Source: JABFXC01 sp035551575 (GTDB lineage Bacteria > Gemmatimonadota > Gemmatimonadetes > Gemmatimonadales > Gemmatimonadaceae). From it: a stretch of 8,342 nucleotides of DNA. The notes below the pieces were generated by a model that saw only the letters and a program-made list of their open reading frames with translations, searched no databases and was not told the DNA's origin. This document shows positions 1 through 6,516 of this stretch, piece by piece. The position numbers and the translations under genes are program-made. Position 1 is the stretch's first letter, and each line of letters begins with the position of its first letter. Where the stretch lies: assembly GCA_035551575.1 (NCBI GenBank), contig DASZNJ010000168.1, positions 1 through 8,342 of the forward strand, read 5' to 3'.

Positions 1-50
1 CAAGCCGTTTCGAGACTTCCATTCCCAAGCCGTTTCGAGACTTCCATTCC
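1..50. repeat. 25-bp tandem direct repeat, two perfect copies
   Basis: Positions 1-25 and 26-50 are identical; the unit begins CAAGCCGTTTCGAGAC and ends TTCCATTCC. There is no spacer between the copies, so this is a tandem repeat and not a CRISPR. It touches the left edge, so the array may continue upstream. The unit is less GC-rich than the rest of the window. Positions 51-157 hold no gene, and I see no convincing promoter there for the gene that starts at 158. Confidence 0.9.
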
Positions 51-157
51 CGCGCCAGGATACGTGCGACCAGGCAACCGCTACTATGGGGAATCCGCCG
101 TGACCCTCATCACACTCCACGGCGTGACGGACCAGGGAGCGACCTCGTCTTGAGTGC

Positions 158-2116
158 ATGTATAAGCTGCTCAAGCACGATGCGACGAAGAGCGCCGCGC
201 GGATCGTGGTCGCGGCGGTGTCCAGCGCGGCGGCGCTCGTCTCCGTCCTGAGCTTTGCCCGTTCGTATGGGGTGATCGGGAGTCCCGCGTCCCACCTCAC
301 GGTCGGCGATCTCGGAGCAGCCTGGGTCGGGGTCTCGCCGACCACCGACACCGTCACCGCCGTCGGGGACACGGTCCACCTCGGGGCGACGGTCACCGAC
401 AAGAGCGGGAGCGTCCTCGTTGGCGCTGCGCTCGTCTGGAGCAGCGACAACCCGCGCGTCGCCAGCGTCGAGCGCGACGGGACCGTCATCGCCCGCGGCG
501 CGGGGACGACGACCATCGTCGTGGCCGTGGGCGAGCACATCGCGCGGTCGCGCGTCACCGTCAGGCAGGTCGTCGCCGCGGTGCGCCTCAACGGCGATTC
601 CACCATCTCGATCGCCGACGGCGAGCAGGCCCCCCTCTCGGCTCGCGGGCTCGATGCCCGCGGCCATCTCGTCGCGCAGCGGCCGGTCATCTGGCAGAGC
701 GCCAATCCCGACGTCATCGCGATCGACTCGTTAGGCATCGCGACCGCGAGGAATCCGGGGTCGACCACAGTCGGCGCGACCATCGACGGAGTCACCGCCT
801 ACGTCCCCGCACGCGTCATCGCCGTCCCCTCGGCGCTCGAGCTGGTGGCTGGCGGCGAGCAGCGCGCGACCGCCGGGAGCGCGGTCCCGCAGCGCATCGT
901 CGTCCGCGTCCTCTCGAAGCGGGCGCGTCCGGTCGCGAACGCGTCGGTGCGCTTCCGCGCCGAGGATGGCGCGGGGATGCCCGACCCGTCGGTCGGGAGC
1001 ACCGACGCCGACGGCCGCGTTCGCGCCGCCTGGACGTTAGGCGCGATGCCCGGCCGGCAGCGGCTCTACGTCTCCGTCGACCATGTCGACAGCGCGCTGG
1101 TGGTGGTCGCCGAGGCCGAGCCGGTCGCGGCGAACACGAAGGCGGCGCAGATCGGCGACGCGCCGGCCGCGGTCGCCGGCACCGCGCTCCCGCAGGAGAT
1201 CGGCCTCCGCCTCACCGACAGCACCGGGCGGGCGCTCGCCGACGTCCCGCTGGCCTGGGTCGTCCTCGACGGCGGCAGCATCACCGCGGCCGCGTCGCGC
1301 ACCGACAGCCTCGGCGAGGCCCGCGCCCGCTGGACGTTGGGGACGAACGCCGGGAAGCAGCGCATCCGCGTCCAGATCGGGAGCGGCCGCGCCGTCGCCC
1401 CGGTCGTGCTCACCGCGGTCGCCACCTCGGGTCCGGCGACCGCGGCGACGATCGCCAGCGGCGAGGACCAGCGGGCGACGGTGAACGCGCTCCTGAAGAA
1501 GCCCGTCACCATCCACGTCGCCGACAAGCTCGGAAATCCCGTTCCCGGAGTTCGCGTCGCGATGGCGACCGAGACCGGCAGCCTCGCCGACACCGCCGCG
1601 GTCACCGACTCATCGGGGAACGTGCGGGCGCGCTGGACCCTCGCCCGCGCCGCCGGCGCGCAGCGATTGACGGTCCGTGTCGAGGGGATCGAGCGCAAGC
1701 TCGAAGTCGGCGCCACCGCGCTCCCCGCCTCCGCCGCCAACCTCGCGCTGGTGTCCGAAGTCATGAGCGGGACCACCGGCCGGTCGCTCGGCGCCCCCAT
1801 CGTCGCGACGGTCACCGACAGCTACGGAAACCCGGTCGCCGACGCCCCCGTTGTCTTCTCGGCCAAGTCTGGCAGCACATCGCCCGTGCGCATCGTCACC
1901 GATTCGCATGGCCGCGCCCAGACCCGCTGGACCCTCGGCCGCACCGCCGGCGAACAAGCGCTCGTCGCCGTGGTAAAAGGGCACGACGTCCGCGGCACGC
2001 TGACGGTGCAGGCAGTGGCGCCCGAGGTGAAGGCGAAGCCGGCGACGAAGACGACGTCGAAGACGACGCCGTCCAAGACGCCCTCGAAGTCATCGACGAA
2101 GAAGAAGCATCGCTGA
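158..2116 (+). CDS. Membrane-anchored secreted protein with six bacterial Ig-like domains
   Basis: This 652-residue protein has a basic N-terminus (MYKLLKHDATKSAAR) followed by a hydrophobic segment at about residues 15-34, which reads as an uncleaved signal anchor or signal peptide. Two Big_2-like Ig domains follow at about 55-136 and 139-222, each with the typical W-(S/Q)-S-x-(N/D)-P strand pattern. Four invasin/Big_1-like domains then run from about 228 to 620. Each carries a D-x-x-G...R/T-W-T-L signature, with the TL leucines at residues 294, 394, 495 and 593, so the period is 98-101 residues. Phrases such as DSYGNPVADAPV are typical of Big_1 folds. The last 29 residues are rich in Lys, Thr, Ser and Pro and end KKKHR. 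An in-frame stop at 125-127 and no other in-frame ATG or GTG before 158 fix the start, although no good Shine-Dalgarno is visible. The likely role is a structural or adhesive cell-envelope protein. The ligand is unknown and no enzymatic domain is seen. Confidence 0.85.
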   Translation: MYKLLKHDATKSAARIVVAAVSSAAALVSVLSFARSYGVIGSPASHLTVGDLGAAWVGVSPTTDTVTAVGDTVHLGATVTDKSGSVLVGAALVWSSDNPRVASVERDGTVIARGAGTTTIVVAVGEHIARSRVTVRQVVAAVRLNGDSTISIADGEQAPLSARGLDARGHLVAQRPVIWQSANPDVIAIDSLGIATARNPGSTTVGATIDGVTAYVPARVIAVPSALELVAGGEQRATAGSAVPQRIVVRVLSKRARPVANASVRFRAEDGAGMPDPSVGSTDADGRVRAAWTLGAMPGRQRLYVSVDHVDSALVVVAEAEPVAANTKAAQIGDAPAAVAGTALPQEIGLRLTDSTGRALADVPLAWVVLDGGSITAAASRTDSLGEARARWTLGTNAGKQRIRVQIGSGRAVAPVVLTAVATSGPATAATIASGEDQRATVNALLKKPVTIHVADKLGNPVPGVRVAMATETGSLADTAAVTDSSGNVRARWTLARAAGAQRLTVRVEGIERKLEVGATALPASAANLALVSEVMSGTTGRSLGAPIVATVTDSYGNPVADAPVVFSAKSGSTSPVRIVTDSHGRAQTRWTLGRTAGEQALVAVVKGHDVRGTLTVQAVAPEVKAKPATKTTSKTTPSKTPSKSSTKKKHR

Positions 2117-2172
2117 CCGTTGGCGGCGGAACGGCAGGCTTTTGGCAATCAGCCGGCAGCGCTGACAGCAGT

Positions 2173-2262
2173 GGGTGCCAGGGGTCAGGGGTCAGGAACT
2201 GCCCGCCGTCCCTGACACCAGACACCTGACACCCGGCACCCGGCACCCGGCACCCGGCACCC
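2173..2262. repeat. Heptad-based inverted repeat element in the gap after the Ig-like gene
   Basis: The left arm (2173-2196) reads GGGTGCC followed by two GGGGTCAGG-type heptads. The right arm (2211-2262) reads back as TGACACC and CGGCACC units, including four perfect contiguous CGGCACC copies at 2234-2261. The arms are complementary in several registers around a short centre near 2197-2210, so a strong hairpin is possible in DNA or RNA. The unit is 7 bp and belongs to the same family as the elements at 3401-3560 and 5450-5677. Just after the upstream stop codon, 2117-2134 could form a weak 5-bp CCGTT/AACGG stem followed by CTTTT at 2139-2143. That is too weak to call a terminator. Confidence 0.8.
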
Positions 2263-2284
2263 GACGTACCTGCATCTCGACCCA

Positions 2285-3400
2285 GTGAGCACCACACCCC
2301 GAATCGCTCTGGTACTTGGCGGCGGTGGCCTCAAGGGCTTCGCCCACATCGGCGTGCTCAAGGCGCTGACGGAGCGTGGGCTCGCGCCGGAGCGGCTCGC
2401 CGGGACGAGCATCGGAGCGCTCATCGCATCCGCGTACGTCAACGGGATGCCGATCGAGGAGATGCAGTCGCGCGCCGAATCGCTGGCGCGGCGCGACCTC
2501 TTCCGCGTCGATCATGTCGGCATGCTGACCCAGCGCATCCGCACCTCGGCGATCTACCTCGAGGAGCCGCTCCGCCTCATCTGCGAGTCGATCGCGCCGA
2601 AGGGGACCTTCGCCGGGCTCTCGACTCCGCTGCTCGTCAACACCGTCGACGTCGAGCGCGGGACGCAGCTGATCTGGGGGCTCCCCGGGCTCCAGGACGT
2701 GCCCGTCGCCGACGCCGTCTACGCGTCGTGCGCCCTCCCCGGCGCATTTCCCCCCGGGAAGGTCGACGGCCGCATCTGCGTCGATGGCGGCGTGATCGAC
2801 AACCTGCCGGCCGGAGTCGCGGCGTTAGGCATGGACGCGGTCATCGCGGTGGACGTCGGCAGCTCCGACCTCTCCCCCTCGACCGACGTCACCCGCCGCG
2901 GCTTCGGCGCGATCTACATGCGCTCGGCCACGATCATGATGCACGCGCTCCAGGGCTGGCCGTTGAGCCAGTGGAGCGGCCCGCCGATGGTCCTCGCCCG
3001 CCCCCGCCTCGGCCACGTCGACTGGCTCGGCTTCGGCAACACCCGCGAGGTGATCGACGAAGGCTACCGTGCCGCGAACGAGGCGCTCGACAGCCTCGAC
3101 CTCGCGATCCGCGAGAACGGCTCGATCTACCCGCGGCACCCGGTGCGCATCAGCGTCGACCGCGCCCGCTGCGTCAGCTGCACGACCTGCGTCGCCCTCG
3201 CCCCGCGCACGATGGGGCTCGACAGCGAAGGGAAGGCCTATCCGCTCTCCCCCAACTGCGAATGGTCCCCCGCCGACGGCGACTTCGTCCGCCACTGCCC
3301 CACCGCCGCCATCACGGTCCGCCGCCTCGACATCGAAGACGAGAACGCCGCCGAGACCCTCGACGTCCCCAAGGCCCCGTCGCCGGCGGAAGCAGCCTGA
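2285..3400 (+). CDS. Patatin-like phospholipase fused to a C-terminal single-cluster ferredoxin
   Basis: The 371-residue product begins with a patatin domain (about residues 6-205) of the bacterial RssA/NTE type. It shows the oxyanion-hole glycine loop GGGGLKG (12-18), the nucleophile elbow GTSIG with Ser42, and the dyad aspartate in DGG at Asp167. The family hydrolyses acyl esters of phospholipids and other lipids. Residues about 285-350 form a ferredoxin-like module with Cys296, Cys299 and Cys302 (C-x2-C-x2-C) and Cys338 in a CPTAAI motif. That is the ligand pattern of monocluster [4Fe-4S] ferredoxins; an extra Cys325 lies between. There is no signal peptide, so it is probably cytosolic or peripheral to the inner membrane. 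The GTG start at 2285 places the glycine loop 12 residues in, as usual for the family; no clear Shine-Dalgarno precedes it. A Pro/Ala-rich tail of about 15 residues closes the protein. The hydrolase call is strong, the cluster-binding call is good, and the purpose of the fusion is unknown. Confidence 0.92.
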   Translation: MSTTPRIALVLGGGGLKGFAHIGVLKALTERGLAPERLAGTSIGALIASAYVNGMPIEEMQSRAESLARRDLFRVDHVGMLTQRIRTSAIYLEEPLRLICESIAPKGTFAGLSTPLLVNTVDVERGTQLIWGLPGLQDVPVADAVYASCALPGAFPPGKVDGRICVDGGVIDNLPAGVAALGMDAVIAVDVGSSDLSPSTDVTRRGFGAIYMRSATIMMHALQGWPLSQWSGPPMVLARPRLGHVDWLGFGNTREVIDEGYRAANEALDSLDLAIRENGSIYPRHPVRISVDRARCVSCTTCVALAPRTMGLDSEGKAYPLSPNCEWSPADGDFVRHCPTAAITVRRLDIEDENAAETLDVPKAPSPAEAA

Positions 3401-3560
3401 AGGCTGAGGGTGTCAGGGGTCAGGGGTCAGGGGTGCGCGGGCGCAGTCCTTCTCGCCGTGCCCGACACCTGACACCTGACCCCCAGCGGTTGCGCCGTGC
3501 CTAACGCCTGGCCCCTGGCGGCTGGCACCCACCGCGCGCGGCCCTGACACCCGGCCCTGG
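3401..3560 (+). repeat. Repeat element A (heptad arms plus conserved cores)
   Basis: The element begins directly after the patatin gene's TGA. It has GGGGTCA heptads (about 3409-3432), then a core GCGCGGGCG-x2-GTCCTTCTCG (about 3435-3455), then inverted TGACACC/TGACCCC heptads (about 3463-3485). A second core follows at about 3482-3518, containing GTTGCGCCGTGCCTAACGCC, and then a looser GGCACCC/CCTGACACCC tail. Both cores recur, reverse-complemented and in the same order, in element B at 5450-5677. The second core carries CCTAACG, the reverse complement of the CGTTAGG word found in the coding regions. No protein-coding potential is seen. The element could be a dispersed intergenic repeat, a structured 3' end, or a remnant of a small mobile unit. 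Confidence 0.85.
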
Positions 3561-3571
3561 CATCTACCGCG

Positions 3572-3602
3572 TTGCACCAGCGGCCCTTCGGCCGTCTATA
3601 AG
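3572..3602 (+). promoter_or_regulatory. Possible sigma-70-like promoter for the kinase gene
   Basis: TTGCAC (3572-3577) and TATAAG (3597-3602) resemble -35 and -10 boxes, with a 19-bp spacer that is slightly long. The spacer contains a 5-bp GC stem with a CTTC loop (3581-3594). The -10 box ends only two bases before the ATG at 3605. If the promoter is real, transcription would start inside the annotated reading frame and translation would begin further in. The match is weak evidence in itself. Confidence 0.22.
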
Positions 3603-3604
3603 TC

Positions 3605-5449
3605 ATGCCCAGCCATCCTGGCGAAGAGTCGCCGCCCACGCCGCCGATCGGGAGGAGCCGCGCGACCGCGCCGGTGCCGGTAGTCCCGGAGCGGCCGCTG
3701 CCGCGCGCGGTCGCGCCGTGGGTCGTGGCCCTCCTCGGCGGAGGATCCGGTGCGCTGCTCACGGTGGCGGTCGCGCTGCGGTCGCACGCGACGCTCGCCG
3801 AGATCGTCGCGCTGGTCGGCGTCGTCTGCACCGCGCTCGTGACGGTGGCCTGCTTCCGTACGGTGAAGGTCATTCACATCCGTCGCATCGAGAAGGTGCG
3901 GACGCAGGCGCAGACGGGACGCGTCGCCGGGCTGCTCGAGAGCGCGCGCGGGATGACCGCGCAGAACTCCGAAGCCGCGGTCTACGAGCAGCTGAAGATC
4001 CATTCCGAGCTTCTCGTGCCGCACGACCACTTCGAGCTCGCGGTCTTCGACGAGTCGGGAAAGCTGGCCGGCCGCTATTCGGCGGCGGGGATCATCGACG
4101 GCTACAACGCGACGCCGACCGACGCCGAGCTCACCGTCTATCGCAGCGGCGCGCCGATCTTCGAGGACGGGAGCGGGCACACGCCCCTCGACGTCGCCGG
4201 GGGAGCGTCCACCGTCAGGCTCGAGGAGGTCCGCGACGCGCACATCCCTGTCTACGCGGGTGAGGCCGTCGTCGCGGTGACGACGATCCGGCGCCGCCAT
4301 CCCGGCTACACCTCCGACGAGATCGACGCGCTCGCGACGCTCTGTCAGCAGGGCGGGATCGCGATCGGCCGGGCGCGGCTCTTCGCGCAGGTGCTGGCGG
4401 CGAAGCGCGAATGGGAGCGCGTCTTCGACGCCACGGCCGAGGGGCTCGCCCTCATCGACGAGCAGGGGCGCGTCCGCCGCTGCAACGCGGCGTTCGCCGG
4501 CCTCGCCGGAATGTCGTTAGGGAGCACGATCGGCCAGGACCATCACGGCCTGCGCGGGATCGGGATCGCCGCCGGTGCCGACTGCGCGATCTGCAACACG
4601 ATCCGCACCGGCTCGCGCGCCGAGCGGGTGATCCAGAGCGCGCAGGGGCGCGTCCTCAAGCTCACGCTCTCACCCTATCCGACGGGCGGCGCGGTGCTCG
4701 TCGCGCAGGACGTGACCGCCGAGTCGCAGGTGCGCGGCGCCGAGCAGCAGCTGTTCGAGTCGGAGAAGTTCGCGGCGATCGGCCGCCTCGCCGCCGGTGT
4801 CTCGCACGAGGTGAACAACCCGCTGATGGGGATCAACGGGCTGGCGACGGTGCTCCTCGAAGACCCGGCCTTCACCGGGGAGAACCGCGAGATGGTCGCT
4901 CTCATCCAGCGCGAGTCGCGCCGCGCCGCGCAGATCACGCGCGACCTCCTCAGCTTCGTCCGCGCCGAGGACGGGGCGCGCGGCAGCATCAGCCTCAACG
5001 CGGTCGCCCACGAAGTCGTCGAGCTTCGCGCCGTCGCCCAGCACAGCGCCGGCATCACGATGACCCTCGACCTCGCTGAAGATCTTCCTCCGGTGTGGGC
5101 GAGCCGCGCGCAGCTCGTGCAGGTCGTCGTGAACCTCGTGACTAACGCTGAGGACGCGGTCGAGCAGCTCGCACGCCGCGAGATCCGCGTTTCGACGAGC
5201 CGCAGCGGCCGCAAGGTCTACCTCAGGGTGGAGGACAGCGGCCCCGGCATCCCCGAGGAGCTGCGCGCCCGCCTCTTCGAGCCCTTCTTCACGACCAAGG
5301 CCCCCGGCAAGGGCACGGGGCTGGGCCTCTCTCTTTCGTTCTCGATCGCCGAACGCCACAGCGGCTCCCTCCGCGCCGAGAACATCCCCGGCGGCGGGGC
5401 GAGGTTCACGATCGAGCTGCCGGCGTCGGAGTCGCGAGCGGCGGCCTGA
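3605..5449 (+). CDS. Membrane-bound GAF-PAS sensor histidine kinase
   Basis: The 614-residue product has a Pro-rich cytosolic N-terminus and two transmembrane helices (about 37-58 and 62-86) joined by a very short loop. A GAF-like domain (about 122-262), a PAS domain (about 268-372) and the kinase core follow. The HisKA H-box contains SHEVNNP with phospho-acceptor His401. The HATPase_c domain shows the N-box (Asn514 in NAEDA), G1 (DSGPGI from Asp544), the F-box (EPFFTTK from Glu559) and G2 (GKGTGLGLS around Gly570). The core resembles the NtrB/AtoS type, where the kinase autophosphorylates and passes phosphate to a response regulator. With almost no periplasmic loop, sensing is probably intracellular or within the membrane. 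The PAS domain carries a C-x2-C pair (Cys327, Cys330) that could respond to redox or metal. No response regulator lies beside it, so it is an orphan in this window. The ATG has no clear Shine-Dalgarno, so the start could lie slightly downstream, before the first helix. Confidence 0.92.
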   Translation: MPSHPGEESPPTPPIGRSRATAPVPVVPERPLPRAVAPWVVALLGGGSGALLTVAVALRSHATLAEIVALVGVVCTALVTVACFRTVKVIHIRRIEKVRTQAQTGRVAGLLESARGMTAQNSEAAVYEQLKIHSELLVPHDHFELAVFDESGKLAGRYSAAGIIDGYNATPTDAELTVYRSGAPIFEDGSGHTPLDVAGGASTVRLEEVRDAHIPVYAGEAVVAVTTIRRRHPGYTSDEIDALATLCQQGGIAIGRARLFAQVLAAKREWERVFDATAEGLALIDEQGRVRRCNAAFAGLAGMSLGSTIGQDHHGLRGIGIAAGADCAICNTIRTGSRAERVIQSAQGRVLKLTLSPYPTGGAVLVAQDVTAESQVRGAEQQLFESEKFAAIGRLAAGVSHEVNNPLMGINGLATVLLEDPAFTGENREMVALIQRESRRAAQITRDLLSFVRAEDGARGSISLNAVAHEVVELRAVAQHSAGITMTLDLAEDLPPVWASRAQLVQVVVNLVTNAEDAVEQLARREIRVSTSRSGRKVYLRVEDSGPGIPEELRARLFEPFFTTKAPGKGTGLGLSLSFSIAERHSGSLRAENIPGGGARFTIELPASESRAAA

Positions 5450-5677
5450 CGCGGGGGTGGAAGGGGTCGGGCGTCAGGGCCACGCGTGGTGGGGGCCGGG
5501 TGTCAGGGGTCGGGTCTCAGGGTCGCGCGTGGTGGGGGCCGGGTGCCAGGGGCCAGGCGTTAGGCACGGCGCAACTGCTGGGGGTCAGGGGTCAGGGGTC
5601 AGGTGTCAGGTGTCAGGTGTCAGGCACCGCGAGAAGGACCACGCCCGCGCACCCCTGACCCCTGACACCTGACACCT
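5450..5677 (-). repeat. Repeat element B, inverted relative of element A
   Basis: This element fills the whole convergent gap between the kinase and the SDR gene. Read on the minus strand it starts right after the SDR gene's stop. It shows the same order as element A: heptads, the GCGCGGGCG and GTCCTTCTCG core, opposing heptads, the GTTGCGCCGTGCCTAACGCC-like core with one mismatch, and a GGCACCC-type tail. Six perfect contiguous heptads lie at 5581-5622 (three GGGGTCA, then three GGTGTCA). They face TGACCCC-TGACACC-TGACACC at 5656-5676, so a near-perfect 21-bp stem with a loop of about 33 bases is possible. It is longer than A because it has more heptads and a 43-bp duplication at 5465-5550. 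A bidirectional 3'-end or terminator-like role is plausible but not shown; no U-tract follows the stem. Confidence 0.87.
5465..5550. repeat. 43-bp tandem duplication inside element B
   Basis: Positions 5465-5507 and 5508-5550 are two adjacent 43-bp units that match at 38 of 43 positions by my alignment. Both contain CGCGTGGTGGGGGCCGGGTG. The duplication accounts for part of the extra length of element B compared with element A. Confidence 0.85.
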
Positions 5678-6328
5678 TCAGTACGCGACGCCGAATCGTC
5701 GACCCACGTGGTTCCGGTGCTCCAGCTCGTCGACCACCGCGACCGCGTAGTCCTCGAACGAGATCCGGCTCTGTCCTTTTGCATCGGGGATGAACTGGTC
5801 GCCGGTGGTGCGATAGCGGCCGGTGCGATGGCCGGCTGAGATCTCGGCGGCGGGGCTGATGTAGCTCCAGTCGAGGGCGGCCGCTTCCCTGCGGACGATG
5901 TCGAGCATGTCGGCGCCCTCCTGCGCCTCCGCCTTGTAGGGCGCGGGAAATCCGGGTTGGTCCATCAGCCGTTCCCCCGGCGCGACCTCGAGGCTCCCTG
6001 CCCCGCCGACGAAGATCACCCGCTTCACTCCGGCTTTCGTCGCCGCAGCGATGACCGCGCGCGCCCCGTCGACCAGCGATGGCGCGGGGAGCCCGCGCGA
6101 GCTGGCGCGCGGCGAGATCGCGCTCACGATCGCGTCCGCCCCTTTCACGACCTTCGCCACGCTCGCCGCGTCGGTCGCGTCCCCCTTCACGAGGTGCGCC
6201 TTCGGGTCGGGGGACTTCTGGATCTCGGGGTCGCGAACGACCCCGGTGACGTCGTGGCCGCGACTGACCGCCTCCTTCACGATTCGCTGGCCGATGTTAC
6301 CGGTGGCACCGAATACGACGAGCTTCAT
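5678..6328 (-). CDS. Atypical SDR, NAD(P)-binding protein (YwnB-like)
   Basis: The 216-residue product opens with a Rossmann beta strand and the dinucleotide-binding loop GATGNIG (Gly7, Gly10, Gly13). A conserved KGDATD segment follows, as in the NAD(P)H-binding SDRs of the PF13460/COG2910 group, which includes Bacillus YwnB. Later landmarks are RVIFVGGAGSLEV and WSYISPA. The catalytic Tyr-x3-Lys of classical SDRs is not evident, so the reaction cannot be predicted; relatives are flavin reductase-like or redox-sensing proteins. The length is normal for the family. An AGGGGGGG purine run sits 4 bases upstream of the ATG (6333-6340 on the complementary strand) and supports this start. The gene converges on the kinase and diverges from aconitase. 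Its stop codon abuts repeat element B. Confidence 0.9.
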   Translation of the reverse strand: MKLVVFGATGNIGQRIVKEAVSRGHDVTGVVRDPEIQKSPDPKAHLVKGDATDAASVAKVVKGADAIVSAISPRASSRGLPAPSLVDGARAVIAAATKAGVKRVIFVGGAGSLEVAPGERLMDQPGFPAPYKAEAQEGADMLDIVRREAAALDWSYISPAAEISAGHRTGRYRTTGDQFIPDAKGQSRISFEDYAVAVVDELEHRNHVGRRFGVAY

Positions 6329-6516
6329 GCCGCCCCCCCTGACCGCAGTTGAACGGGCCCTCAGCTGTTAGCCATCAGCGTCGAGCACCGCGGTAACCGC
6401 CGTCGCTCAACGCTGGCAGGTAATGGCTAACAGCTCATCGCGGTGACCGCCAGAACGCGGCGCAATCGAATAGATTTCAGGACGCCGCCCCCGGCGGCCC
6501 CACCGCGAACGGACGA
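6329..6516. other. Divergent intergenic region with an imperfect inverted repeat
   Basis: This 188-bp gap must hold promoters for both the SDR gene and aconitase, yet no convincing -35/-10 pair is visible. It contains a 13-bp perfect inverted repeat: AGCTGTTAGCCAT at 6363-6375 and ATGGCTAACAGCT at 6423-6435. An inner CAGCG/CGCTG pair (6376-6380 and 6411-6415) extends it, offset by a bulge. The AT-richer stretch GAATAGATTTCAG (about 6468-6480), upstream of aconitase, is a possible promoter core. No heptad repeats are present, unlike in the other three gaps. Confidence 0.6.

Noticed and set aside
1..50. CRISPR array fragment
   Set aside because: The two copies are directly adjacent with no spacer, and no cas-like gene is present.
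158..169. TATAAG just after the ATG at 158 as a -10 box
   Set aside because: It lies inside the coding sequence and there is no -35 match at a proper distance.
1066..1815. Long minus-strand open frame opposite the Ig-like gene
   Set aside because: High GC leaves few stops on the opposite strand. The plus-strand frame has clear repeated Ig domains, while the minus frame has no recognisable family.
2117..2143. Rho-independent terminator after the Ig-like gene
   Set aside because: The stem is only 5 bp and the T-run is four bases, set off from the stem by five bases; too weak to call.
3674..3676. GTG as alternative kinase start with GGAGGAG at 3651-3657
   Set aside because: The spacing to the GTG is 16 bases, longer than useful for ribosome binding. 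It remains possible only if the promoter at 3572-3602 is real.
2285..5449. Patatin and kinase genes as one operon or signalling system
   Set aside because: They are separated by about 200 bp of repeat element, with no shared regulator or partner gene. Adjacency alone is not evidence.
5457..5672. A 71-codon open frame on the plus strand lying within element B
   Set aside because: It lies wholly inside the heptad and 43-bp repeats, and its translation is a repetitive Gly/Val/Arg string. It is a by-product of the repeat.
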